Part shown: one piece after another, positions 9,632 through 18,585 of the stretch
Numbering within the stretch: position 1 is the stretch's first letter
Layout: each line of letters opens with the position of its first letter
From: Pseudooceanicola antarcticus
Lineage (GTDB): Bacteria > Pseudomonadota > Alphaproteobacteria > Rhodobacterales > Rhodobacteraceae
Assembly (NCBI RefSeq): GCF_900215355.1
Contig: NZ_OBEA01000004.1
Span: 1-64,000 of the forward strand
Direction: 5' to 3'
DNA: 64,000 nt
Translations under genes and position numbers: made by a program
The notes under the pieces: generated by a model
The model's input: the letters and a program-made list of their open reading frames with translations, nothing else
Databases searched by the model: none
What the model was told of the DNA's origin: nothing

Positions 9632-10942
9632 ATGACCACGACCATCCGGGCCGGGCTTCTCGCCTGTGCCGCTGGCGTCCTGACTGCATCCGCAGCTGGC
9701 GCCGAAACCATCACGATCGCCACCGTCAACAACGGTGACATGATCCGCATGCAGAAGCTGACGGACGACTTCACCGCCAAGAACCCCGGCATCGAGCTGG
9801 AGTGGGTGACCCTGGAAGAGAACGTGCTGCGTCAGCGCGTCACCCAGGACATCGCCACCAATGGCGGCCAGTTCGACGTCATGACCATCGGCACCTACGA
9901 GGTTCCGATCTGGGCCGGCCAGGATTGGCTGGTGCCGCTGAACGACATGCCCGAAGGCTATGACGCCGACGACATCCTGCCTGCCATCGCAGGCGGCCTG
10001 ACCACCGACGGCACCCTCTACGCCGCGCCCTTCTACGGCGAGAGCTCGATGGTCATGTACCGCAAGGACCTGATGGAGGCCGCCGGCATGGAAATGCCCG
10101 AAGCCCCCACCTGGGACGAGATCCGCGCCGCCGCCGAGGCGATGACGGACGAGGACGCCGGCATCTACGGCATCTGCCTGCGCGGCAAGGCCGGCTGGGG
10201 CGAGAACATGGCCTTCCTGACCGCCATGTCCAACTCCTACGGCGCACGCTGGTTCGACGAAGAGTGGAACGCCCAGTTCGACAGCCCCGAGTGGGAAGCC
10301 ACGCTGACCGACTACCTGGAGCTGATGAACAACTACGGCCCTCCGGGTGCCTCCTCGAACGGCTTCAACGAGAACCTGGCGCTCTTCCAGCAAGGCAAGT
10401 GCGGCATGTGGATCGACGCCACCGTGGCGGCTTCCTTCGTGACCAACCCCGCTGACAGCACCGTGGCCGACCAGGTCGGTTTCGCCCTGGCACCCGACAA
10501 GGGCCTCGGCAAGCGCGGCAACTGGCTCTGGGCCTGGAACCTGGCGATCCCCGCCGGCTCCGAGAAGGTCGATGCGGCGAAGGCCTTCGTGGCCTGGGCC
10601 ACCAGCAAGGAATACACCGCGCTGGTTGCCGAGAACGAAGGCTGGGCCAACGTGCCTCCGGGCACCCGTACCTCGCTGTATGAGAACCAGGACTACCTGG
10701 ATGCGGCGCCCTTCGCGCAGATGACGCTGGAGTCGATCAACGCGGCCGACCCGCAGAACCCCACCGTGGACCCGGTGCCTTATGTCGGCGTCCAGTTCGT
10801 TGCGATCCCCGAGTTCCAGGGCATCGGCACGGCGGTTGGCCAGCAGTTCTCGGCGGCCCTCGCAGGCCAGATCACCGCGCAGCAGGCGCTGGAGAATGCC
10901 CAGAAGCTGACCACCCGCGAGATGGAACGCTCCGGCTACTGA
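9632..10942 (+). CDS. smoE: sorbitol/mannitol ABC transporter, substrate-binding protein
   Basis: A 436-aa periplasmic protein of the extracellular solute-binding family 1. It has a clear signal peptide (residues 1-24, cut at AGA-E), followed by ETITIATVNNGDMIRMQKL. The ATG at 9632 has AAGGGAGG at 9617-9624. It captures hexitols and hands them to SmoF/SmoG. It is the first gene of smoE-smoF-smoG-smoK-mtlK, the arrangement known from Rhodobacter sphaeroides polyol metabolism. Two strong hairpins follow the stop codon and probably keep its transcript level above that of the permease genes. Confidence 0.92.
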   Translation: MTTTIRAGLLACAAGVLTASAAGAETITIATVNNGDMIRMQKLTDDFTAKNPGIELEWVTLEENVLRQRVTQDIATNGGQFDVMTIGTYEVPIWAGQDWLVPLNDMPEGYDADDILPAIAGGLTTDGTLYAAPFYGESSMVMYRKDLMEAAGMEMPEAPTWDEIRAAAEAMTDEDAGIYGICLRGKAGWGENMAFLTAMSNSYGARWFDEEWNAQFDSPEWEATLTDYLELMNNYGPPGASSNGFNENLALFQQGKCGMWIDATVAASFVTNPADSTVADQVGFALAPDKGLGKRGNWLWAWNLAIPAGSEKVDAAKAFVAWATSKEYTALVAENEGWANVPPGTRTSLYENQDYLDAAPFAQMTLESINAADPQNPTVDPVPYVGVQFVAIPEFQGIGTAVGQQFSAALAGQITAQQALENAQKLTTREMERSGY

Positions 10943-11002
10943 TCTCGGGCCGCGTCCCTGGCCCGAGACCCCGGGCGGGACGGCATTACCGCCGTCCCGC
11001 CC
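10943..11002 (+). promoter_or_regulatory. double intercistronic hairpin, smoE-smoF
   Basis: First stem: TCTCGGGCC (10943-10951) with GGCCCGAGA (10960-10968). Second stem: GGGCGGGACGG (10973-10983) with CCGTCCCGCCC (10992-11002). Both are perfect, with 8-base loops, and no T-run follows, so they are more likely RNA-protecting or attenuating structures than terminators. Confidence 0.75.
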
Positions 11003-11041
11003 AACCCAAGGACCCAAAGCAAGAACGAGGGGGACGGCCCG

Positions 11042-11914
11042 ATGGCAACCCAGCATTCCCGTGCCGCGGCGCGGTTGATGATCTCACCGGCGGTGTTGCT
11101 GCTGCTTGGGTGGATGCTCATCCCGCTGGGGATGACGATCTACTTCTCGCTGCTGCGCTACAATCTGCTGATGCCCGGCAACAACCCCTACGTGGGCTGG
11201 GAGAACTACAAGTACTTCCTCACCGATCCGGCCTTCTCGGCCGCCATCTTCAACACCCTCGCCCTGGTCGGCGGCGTGCTGCTGATCACCGTGGTCGGTG
11301 GCATCCTGCTGGGCCTGCTGCTGGACCAGCCGATGTGGGGGCAGGGGATCGTGCGTATCCTCGTCATCGCCCCGTTCTTCGTCATGCCCACCGTCTCGGC
11401 GCTGGTCTGGAAGAACATGTTCATGAACCCGGTGAACGGGCTCTTTGCCTACCTGGCGCAGTTCCTCGGCCTCGAGCCCTTCGACTTCCTGGCCCAGGCG
11501 CCGCTGATGTCGATCATCGGCATCGTCAGCTGGCAGTGGCTGCCCTTCGCCACGCTGATCCTGCTGACGGCCATGCAGTCGCTCGACCGCGAGCAGCTGG
11601 AGGCCGCCGAGATGGACGGCGCGGGGCCCTTCAACCGCTTCTTCTACATCGTGCTGCCGCACCTGGCGCGCGCCGTCACCGTGGTGGTGCTGATCCAGAC
11701 CATCTTCCTGCTCTCGGTCTTCGCCGAGATCCTGGTGACCACCAATGGCGGGCCCGGCAATGCCTCTACCAACCTGACCTACCTGGTCTATGCCGAGAGC
11801 CTGCTGCGCTTCGACGTGGGCACCGGATCGGCAGGCGGCGTGGTGGCCATCGTGCTGGCCAATATAGTGGCGATCTTCCTGATGCGGATGATCGGCAAGA
11901 ACCTGGAGGCATGA
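11042..11914 (+). CDS. smoF: sorbitol/mannitol ABC transporter permease
   Basis: A 290-aa inner-membrane permease (MalF/UgpA type) with six predicted helices. The ATPase-contact loop contains EQLEAAEMDGAGPFNRFF, the EAA motif. The start has GAGGGGGA upstream. It pairs with SmoG to form the channel fed by SmoE and driven by SmoK. The gap to smoG (123 bases) is unusually wide for this operon and holds a dispersed hairpin element. Confidence 0.93.
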   Translation: MATQHSRAAARLMISPAVLLLLGWMLIPLGMTIYFSLLRYNLLMPGNNPYVGWENYKYFLTDPAFSAAIFNTLALVGGVLLITVVGGILLGLLLDQPMWGQGIVRILVIAPFFVMPTVSALVWKNMFMNPVNGLFAYLAQFLGLEPFDFLAQAPLMSIIGIVSWQWLPFATLILLTAMQSLDREQLEAAEMDGAGPFNRFFYIVLPHLARAVTVVVLIQTIFLLSVFAEILVTTNGGPGNASTNLTYLVYAESLLRFDVGTGSAGGVVAIVLANIVAIFLMRMIGKNLEA

Positions 11915-11948
11915 CCATGGAGCATGTCGATCACAAGCCGCGGCAGGA

Positions 11949-12012
11949 GGGGCGCTGCCCCGCTGCGCCTGCGGCGCATTCACCCCGGAGTATTTTCAGC
12001 CTGGTGATGGCA
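11949..12012 (-). repeat. core-plus-hairpin dispersed element, copy 1
   Basis: Read on the minus strand: a 30-base core (12012 down to 11983) containing AGGCTGAAAATACTCC, then hairpin A TGCGCC-GCA-GGCGCA (11978-11964), then hairpin B GGGGC-AGC-GCCCC (11961-11949). The 30-base core is identical to that of copy 2 at 36657-36686. It sits inside the smo operon, between smoF and smoG, in the opposite orientation to the operon. Confidence 0.85.
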
Positions 12013-12037
12013 CGGGGCCGGACAAGGAGGACCGATC

Positions 12038-12868
12038 ATGGCGCGTAAAGTGACCACGCAACGAATGGCGCTGAACACCGTCCTGGCCTGGGCCATTGGC
12101 CTGCTGATCTTCTTCCCGATCCTCTGGACCATCCTCACCAGCTTCAAGACCGAGGCCCAGGCGATCGCCGATCCGCCGATCTTCCTCGGCTTCAACTGGA
12201 CGCTGGAGAACTACGTCGAGGTGCAGGAGCGGTCGAACTACTTCCGCCACTTCTGGAACTCGGTGGTGATCTCGCTGGGCTCGACCCTGCTGGGCCTGGT
12301 GATCGCCGTGCCCGCCGCCTGGGCGATGGCCTTCGTGCCGGGCAAGCGCACCAAGGACGTGCTGATGTGGATGCTGTCGACCAAGATGCTGCCGCCCGTC
12401 GGCGTACTGGTGCCCATCTACCTGATGTTCAAGTCCCTGGGCCTGCTGGATACCCAGCTGGGGCTGGTCATCGTGCTGACCTTGATCAACCTGCCGATCA
12501 TCATCTGGATGCTCTACACCTACTTCCGCGAAATTCCGGGCGAGATCCTGGAAGCGGCGCGGATGGATGGGGCGACGCTTAAGGGAGAGGTGGTGCACGT
12601 CCTGCTGCCGATGGCGGTGCCGGGCATGGCCTCGACCGTGCTGCTCAACATCATCCTGGCCTGGAACGAGGCCTTCTGGACGCTGAACCTGACCGCCGCC
12701 AAGGCCGCGCCGCTGACCGCCTTTATCGCCTCCTACTCGTCGCCCGAGGGACTGTTCTACGCCAAGCTCTCGGCCGCCTCCACCATGGCCATCGCGCCGA
12801 TCCTGATCATGGGCTGGTTCAGCCAGAAACAGCTCGTCCGTGGCCTCACCTTCGGCGCCGTCAAGTAA
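12038..12868 (+). CDS. smoG: sorbitol/mannitol ABC transporter permease
   Basis: A 276-aa inner-membrane permease of the MalG type with six predicted helices. The EAA loop reads GEILEAARMDGATLKGE. The start is supported by GGAGGACC about 7 bases upstream. It is the partner of SmoF. It is followed after 39 bases by smoK. Confidence 0.93.
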   Translation: MARKVTTQRMALNTVLAWAIGLLIFFPILWTILTSFKTEAQAIADPPIFLGFNWTLENYVEVQERSNYFRHFWNSVVISLGSTLLGLVIAVPAAWAMAFVPGKRTKDVLMWMLSTKMLPPVGVLVPIYLMFKSLGLLDTQLGLVIVLTLINLPIIIWMLYTYFREIPGEILEAARMDGATLKGEVVHVLLPMAVPGMASTVLLNIILAWNEAFWTLNLTAAKAAPLTAFIASYSSPEGLFYAKLSAASTMAIAPILIMGWFSQKQLVRGLTFGAVK

Positions 12869-12907
12869 AGAACGCCCTGCAAGGGTCTGAAAATAAAGGA
12901 CAAGAAC

Positions 12908-13912
<1,005 letters not shown>

Positions 13913-13962
13913 CCAGACCTGCCGGGCCCTGCGCCCGGTGGCACATCAGACAAGAGGCAGAG

Positions 13963-15426
13963 ATGACACTCTCCGACACTGCACCGGGCAACCTGTCCCC
14001 CCAGGTCGCCCGGCCCGGATATGATCGCTCGGCACTGACCCATGGCATCGTCCATGTGGGGCTGGGCAACTTCCACCGCGCCCACCAGGCGGTCTACCTG
14101 GATGATCTCTTCGCCCTGGGCGAGGGGCACGACTGGGCCATCACCGGCGCCGGCGTCCGTGCCCCCGATGCCGCCATGCGCGAAGTGCTGCTGGCGCAGG
14201 ACTGCCTGTCGACGGTGATCGAGCTGGACGAGACCGGCGCGCGGGCGCGCATCGTGGGATCAATGATCGACTTCCTGCCGGTGGAAGAGGGCAATGGCGC
14301 GCTGATTGCCAAGATGGCCGATGCCGCCACGCGGATCGTCTCCCTGACAGTGACCGAGGGCGGGTATTTCGTCTCTGCCGAGACCGGCACCTTCGATCCG
14401 ACCCACCCCGAGATCCGGGCCGATGCGGCCCGGTCCGAGGCGCCGCATACGGTCTTCGGCGCCATCGTCGCCGCGCTGAAGCAGCGCCGCGCGGCCGGGA
14501 TCGACCCCTTCACCGTCATGTCCTGCGACAACCTTCCGGGCAATGGCGAGGTGACCCGCGACGCGGTGGTGGGCTTCGCCCAGCTCGTCGACCTCGAGCT
14601 TGCCGACTGGATCGAGGGGCAGGTGGCCTTCCCGAACGGCATGGTTGACCGCATCACCCCCGCCACCGGCGCGCGGGAACGTGCCCTTGCAGGCAAGCTG
14701 GGTCTCGATGATCCGGTGCCCGTCACCTGCGAGCCCTTCCGCCAATGGGTGCTGGAAGACAACTTCCCCCTCGGGCGTCCGGCGCTGGAAAAGGTCGGTG
14801 TGACCTTCACCAGCGACGTGCACACCTACGAGCGCATGAAGATCCGCATCCTCAACGGCGGCCACGCGCTGATCGCCTACCCGGCGGCGCTTCTGGGGGT
14901 CGAGCTGGCGCATGAGGCCATGGCGCATCCGCTGGTGCACGGCTTCTTCCGCAAGGTCGAGGCGCAAGAGATCCTGCCCCATGTCCATCCGGTGCCCGAA
15001 TTCGACCCCGAAAGCTACCTGGACCTGATCGACGCCCGCTTCTCGAATCCCGCGGTCGAGGACACGACGCGGCGGCTCTGCCTGGATGGCTCGAACCGGC
15101 AACCGAAGTTCATCGTGCCCTCGATCCGCGACGGGCTGGAGGCCGGCACCCCGGTCGAGGGGCTGGCGCTGATCTCGGCGCTCTGGGCGCGCTACTGCCA
15201 AGGCGTGCTGGAGGACGGCACGCCGGTGGCGCCCAATGACCCCAACTGGCAGGCACTGGTGATCCGCGCGGGGGAAGCGAAGCTGCGTCCCGCCGCCTGG
15301 CTCGAGATGCGCGATGTCTATGGCGGCCTGGGCGAGAACCCGCGCTTCGCGGGCGCTTTCGCCAAATGGTTCGAAATCGTCAATCACGACGGCGTCGCCG
15401 CAGCCCTTGAAGCTTTCATCGACTGA
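13963..15426 (+). CDS. mtlK: mannitol 2-dehydrogenase
   Basis: A 487-aa NAD-dependent polyol dehydrogenase of the long-chain mannitol dehydrogenase family, converting D-mannitol to D-fructose (related enzymes also take arabitol or sorbitol). The nucleotide-binding segment is GIVHVGLGNFHRAHQAVYLD. The catalytic Lys lies in MKIRILNGGHALIAYPA. The ATG at 13963 with AGAGG upstream is preferred to GTG 13909, which overlaps the smoK stop but adds unrelated residues. Last gene of the operon, closed by a terminator at 15451-15475. Confidence 0.93.
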   Translation: MTLSDTAPGNLSPQVARPGYDRSALTHGIVHVGLGNFHRAHQAVYLDDLFALGEGHDWAITGAGVRAPDAAMREVLLAQDCLSTVIELDETGARARIVGSMIDFLPVEEGNGALIAKMADAATRIVSLTVTEGGYFVSAETGTFDPTHPEIRADAARSEAPHTVFGAIVAALKQRRAAGIDPFTVMSCDNLPGNGEVTRDAVVGFAQLVDLELADWIEGQVAFPNGMVDRITPATGARERALAGKLGLDDPVPVTCEPFRQWVLEDNFPLGRPALEKVGVTFTSDVHTYERMKIRILNGGHALIAYPAALLGVELAHEAMAHPLVHGFFRKVEAQEILPHVHPVPEFDPESYLDLIDARFSNPAVEDTTRRLCLDGSNRQPKFIVPSIRDGLEAGTPVEGLALISALWARYCQGVLEDGTPVAPNDPNWQALVIRAGEAKLRPAAWLEMRDVYGGLGENPRFAGAFAKWFEIVNHDGVAAALEAFID

Positions 15427-15450
15427 GCATGCTGCGGATAGCTGCAAGCC

Positions 15451-15475
15451 GGGGCGCCCAGTGGCGCCCCGTTTT
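15451..15475 (+). terminator. rho-independent terminator after mtlK
   Basis: Perfect stem GGGGCGCC (15451-15458) with GGCGCCCC (15463-15470), a 4-base loop, then GTTTTC. It abuts the stop codon of the convergent sugar kinase. Confidence 0.85.
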
Positions 15476-16401
15476 CATTCCAGCTCTTGCCGCCAGGGCG
15501 GGTTGGCCCCGGCGCGGGAGACGGTGACCGCGGCCACCTGTGCCCCGAAATCAAGCGCCTGGCTGAGCGCCTCTTCCGAGATCTCCCGGAGCGCCGCCTT
15601 GCTCAGCAGCCCCTGTTCCGAGAGGCTGGCCAGCACGCCGGCGTTGAAGGTGTCACCTGCGCCCACGGTGTCCACCACCTCGGCGCGCCGGGCGGGCACA
15701 TGCACTTCGCCGCCCGTGTAGAAGGCCGTCGCCCCCTCGGCGCCGCGGGTCAGGATCACCATGGCGCCGGTCTCGGCGCGCAGGGCGCGGGCCTTGGCCT
15801 CGGGGCTGTCGGGGCCGTCGCGGAGCCAATCCAGGTCCTCGTCCGAGATCTTGATGATATCGGCCACCCCCAGCATCCGCGCCATGCGATCCCGGAAGGC
15901 CTCTGCGTCACGGATGAAACCGGGACGGATGTTCGGGTCGACCATCACCACGTGGCCCGCAGCCTCGCGGGTGCAAAGCGCGGCATAGGTTTCCGCGCCG
16001 GGCTCGACCGCCAGGGAAATTCCGCCGAAATACAGTGCCTTGCAGGCCTCGGGCAGGGCGGGCAGATCGTCGGGGGCGATCATCCGCCCGGCCGAATTCT
16101 CGTCGTGGAAGGAATAGGTGGCGCTGCCGTTGGTCAGCTTCACATAGGCCATCGTGGTGGGACGGTCCGAGCGGATCAGCAGGTCGGAGCCCACTTTCGA
16201 GGCCTCCATGTCCGCCACCAGGCGCGCGCCGAAGAGATCGGTCGACACGCCCGAGATCATCGCCACATCGCTGCCCAGACGTCCGAGCGCCACGGCCGTG
16301 TTGAACACCGCACCGCCGGTGTGGGGCACATAGGCCTCTTCTCCCTCGGTGGTCCTGGCGGGGATCATGTCGATCAGGGCTTCGCCGCAGCAGATCAGCA
16401 T
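15475..16401 (-). CDS. PfkB-family sugar kinase, probable fructokinase
   Basis: A 308-aa ribokinase-family enzyme. It starts MLICCGEALIDMIP, has the glycine-rich GGAVFNTAVALGRLG, and the C-terminal signature VDTVGAGDTFNAGVLASL with the catalytic Asp of GAGD. Fructose produced by MtlK is the likely substrate, giving fructose 6-phosphate; this is inferred from the convergent position next to mtlK. The ATG at 16401 has GGAG upstream, and the 20-residue longer form has no similarity. Confidence 0.88.
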   Translation of the reverse strand: MLICCGEALIDMIPARTTEGEEAYVPHTGGAVFNTAVALGRLGSDVAMISGVSTDLFGARLVADMEASKVGSDLLIRSDRPTTMAYVKLTNGSATYSFHDENSAGRMIAPDDLPALPEACKALYFGGISLAVEPGAETYAALCTREAAGHVVMVDPNIRPGFIRDAEAFRDRMARMLGVADIIKISDEDLDWLRDGPDSPEAKARALRAETGAMVILTRGAEGATAFYTGGEVHVPARRAEVVDTVGAGDTFNAGVLASLSEQGLLSKAALREISEEALSQALDFGAQVAAVTVSRAGANPPWRQELE

Positions 16402-16558
16402 AGGGGGCTCCTTGAAGTGCGGGTAATGGTCGAACAAGAGGGCGTTTCCTCTTGGAAACACTTAAAGACTTCCGCCTGACGGGTCGAGAGGAATGCGCTC
16501 TCGGGCGTCGGATTCCGCCGGTTTCGGCAGGGAGCTGTCGGTCGTATTTGTGCAAGCC

Positions 16559-16567
16559 TGTGGATAA
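16559..16567 (-). promoter_or_regulatory. DnaA box (perfect)
   Basis: TGTGGATAA, the reverse complement of TTATCCACA. It is preceded by CAAGCC, a context shared with the box at 16828. Confidence 0.7.
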
Positions 16568-16696
16568 GTCTGGGGAGTTTGTGGAGCGTCTTGTCGGGGT
16601 GGGCTCCGACCGTACTTGTACGGCGCTTTACGTGCGGGGAAGGTCCGTTCGGCGGGCAATACGCAAGGGTCCGGAGTATGGTGCCCAAGATGAACT

Positions 16697-16711
16697 TTAA
16701 AGTTATTTTAA
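16697..16711 (+). promoter_or_regulatory. CtrA-type box
   Basis: TTAA (16697-16700), seven bases, TTAA (16708-16711): the TTAA-N7-TTAA core of CtrA sites in alphaproteobacteria. It lies in an AT-rich patch between the DnaA boxes. Confidence 0.5.
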
Positions 16712-16827
16712 TTCAGCAAGTTGAGGTGATGGTTTCGCCCTTGTTCCATAGCTGTTCCGTATAGCTCCGCGCTCTCTAAGCTTGCTCTTAGGGGCAAATC
16801 GGCTTGCCTTGGGTCAACGTACCAGCC

Positions 16828-16846
16828 TGTGGATAAGGGTGGATAA
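16828..16846 (-). promoter_or_regulatory. two adjacent DnaA boxes
   Basis: TGTGGATAA at 16828-16836 (perfect) and GGTGGATAA at 16838-16846 (one mismatch), in the same orientation as the box at 16559. A related CAGCCTGTGG word recurs at 16878-16887 without the full box. Confidence 0.7.
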
Positions 16847-17175
16847 CTTCGCCGGGAGCCGCGGCCGCGGCGGTGCCAGCCTGTGGTTCGAGGGGCTGCC
16901 ATGGGGGTATTTGCCTGCGGGAATACCCGGAGTGGACAAGGGGATGTGAACTTTAGGAGTGTGAGGTAACTATGTGAGTTAGTGCGGATATATCTATTTC
17001 TTAATCCATTTTATTAGCGCGCATCCGATATGAAATCGCGCCGCGCGGGCGCTTCGATGCGCCCCGGTCCTGGCCCGGACAAGCGCGGATGCTTGCGCCT
17101 TTGCGGGTGCGGGAGTAGGGAAAAGCCTCTGCCGGGGAACGCTCGCCCGGCCCGCATGACGCGCCGGAGGATGAC

Positions 17176-18585
17176 ATGACCCAGACCGAAACCCAGCACC
17201 TGGCCGAGACCCCGCTTGATGCCCTGCGGCATGAGCTGGAGGACCTGCTGGGCGAGAGGCTGCAAACCGGCCAGGCGATCCGCGAGCAACACGCCAACAC
17301 GGCCACCGGGCGCGGCACCCAGGCCCCCGACATGGTCACCTGGCCCGAGACCACCGAAGAGGTCTCGCGCATCCTGCGGGCCTGCTGGACCCATGGCGTG
17401 CCGGTCATCCCCTTTGGCGCCGGTTCATCGCTCGAAGGGCAGCTGAATGCGCCGCGGGGCGGGGTCTCTGTGGACATGTCGCGGATGGCGCAGGTGCTGG
17501 AGGTCCGCGACGAGGATCTGCTGGCCGTGGTCCAGCCCGGCATCACCCGCAAGCGTCTGAACGAAGAGCTGCGCGCCACCGGCCTGACCTTCCCCATCGA
17601 CCCCGGTGCCGATGCCTCCGTCGGCGGCATGTGCGCGACGCGGGCCTCGGGTACCAACGCGGTCCGCTACGGCACCATGGCCGATAATGTGCTGGCGCTC
17701 GAGGTCGTGCTGGCCGACGGCACGGTGGTCCGCACCGGATCGCGCGCGGCCAAGTCCTCGGCCGGGTATGACCTGACGCGGCTGATGATCGGCTCGGAGG
17801 GCACCCTCGGCGTGATCACCGAGGCGACGCTTCGCCTGCGCGGCATCCCCGAGACGGTGCTGGGCGGGATCGCCGCCTTCCCGGATCTCGACAGCGCGGT
17901 CTCTGCCGTCATCCTGCTGGTCCAGATGGGGCTCGACATCGGTCGGGTCGAGCTGCTGGACGGCATGCAGATCCGCGCCTGCAACGCCTATTCCAAGCTG
18001 GATCTGGAAGAGACCGTGACGCTCTTCTTTGAATGCACCGGGTCCGAGGCCGTGGCCCGCGACACCGCCGAGACCTTCGCCGAGCTGGCCCGCGACGCCG
18101 GCGCCACCCATATCGACTGGTCGACCGATCCCGATACGCGCTCGAAGCTCTGGCAGGCGCGCCATGACGCCTATTGGGCCGCGCTGGCGCTGCGCCCCGG
18201 TTGCAAGGGGCTGGTTTCGGACGCCTGCGTGCCGATTTCGGCGCTGGCCGCGAACATCGCCGCCGCGCAGGAGGATCTGCAGGCCAAGGGGCTGATCGGC
18301 ACCATCCTGGGCCACGTGGGCGACGGCAACTTCCACGTCGTGCTGATGACCGACCCCGAGGACGCCGACGAGGCCCGCAGGGTCGAGGACTTTCTGCACG
18401 GTGTCACCCTGCGCGCCCAGGCAGCAGGGGGCACCTGCACCGGCGAGCACGGCATCGGGCAGGGCAAGATCGGCGCGCTGGCCGAAGAGGCCGGCCCCGC
18501 CGTGGCCGTCATGCGCGCGGTCAAGCAGGCGCTCGATCCGAAGAATATCCTCAACCCCGGCAAGATCTTCGAGGTGTCCCAGTGA
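17176..18585 (+). CDS. FAD-linked D-2-hydroxyacid dehydrogenase, D-lactate type
   Basis: A 469-aa flavoprotein of the GlcD/Dld (cytochrome-type D-lactate dehydrogenase) family. The FAD domain shows PVIPFGAGSSLEGQ near residue 75 and GADASVGGMCATRASG near 140. The C-terminal domain has GHVGDGNFH (a metal/substrate histidine region) and CTGEHGIGQGK. It would oxidise D-lactate or a similar hydroxyacid and pass electrons to the respiratory chain. ATG with GGAGGATGAC upstream. The stop overlaps the rsmB GTG start by four bases, so the two are co-translated. Confidence 0.88.
   Translation: MTQTETQHLAETPLDALRHELEDLLGERLQTGQAIREQHANTATGRGTQAPDMVTWPETTEEVSRILRACWTHGVPVIPFGAGSSLEGQLNAPRGGVSVDMSRMAQVLEVRDEDLLAVVQPGITRKRLNEELRATGLTFPIDPGADASVGGMCATRASGTNAVRYGTMADNVLALEVVLADGTVVRTGSRAAKSSAGYDLTRLMIGSEGTLGVITEATLRLRGIPETVLGGIAAFPDLDSAVSAVILLVQMGLDIGRVELLDGMQIRACNAYSKLDLEETVTLFFECTGSEAVARDTAETFAELARDAGATHIDWSTDPDTRSKLWQARHDAYWAALALRPGCKGLVSDACVPISALAANIAAAQEDLQAKGLIGTILGHVGDGNFHVVLMTDPEDADEARRVEDFLHGVTLRAQAAGGTCTGEHGIGQGKIGALAEEAGPAVAVMRAVKQALDPKNILNPGKIFEVSQ

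Larger units (their letters stand above)
16402..17175. other. long gene-free region with DnaA and CtrA-type sites
   Basis: 774 bases without a supportable gene between the sugar kinase and the FAD dehydrogenase. It holds two perfect DnaA boxes and a one-mismatch box, a TTAA-N7-TTAA site, a 14-base palindrome CCGTAC-TT-GTACGG (16610-16623), an inverted repeat GGGTATT/AATACCC (16905-16928), and AT-rich patches near 16692-16715 and 16980-17015, which stand out in a GC-rich genome. Confidence 0.7.

Noticed and set aside
12885..12900. Fifth copy of the core-plus-hairpin element before smoK
   Set aside because: Only the short word CTGAAAATA is shared; no core extension and no hairpin follow.
16452..16700. 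Plus-strand frame of 82 residues in the DnaA-box region
   Set aside because: No similarity or ribosome site; it runs across the DnaA box and palindrome and is best read as non-coding.
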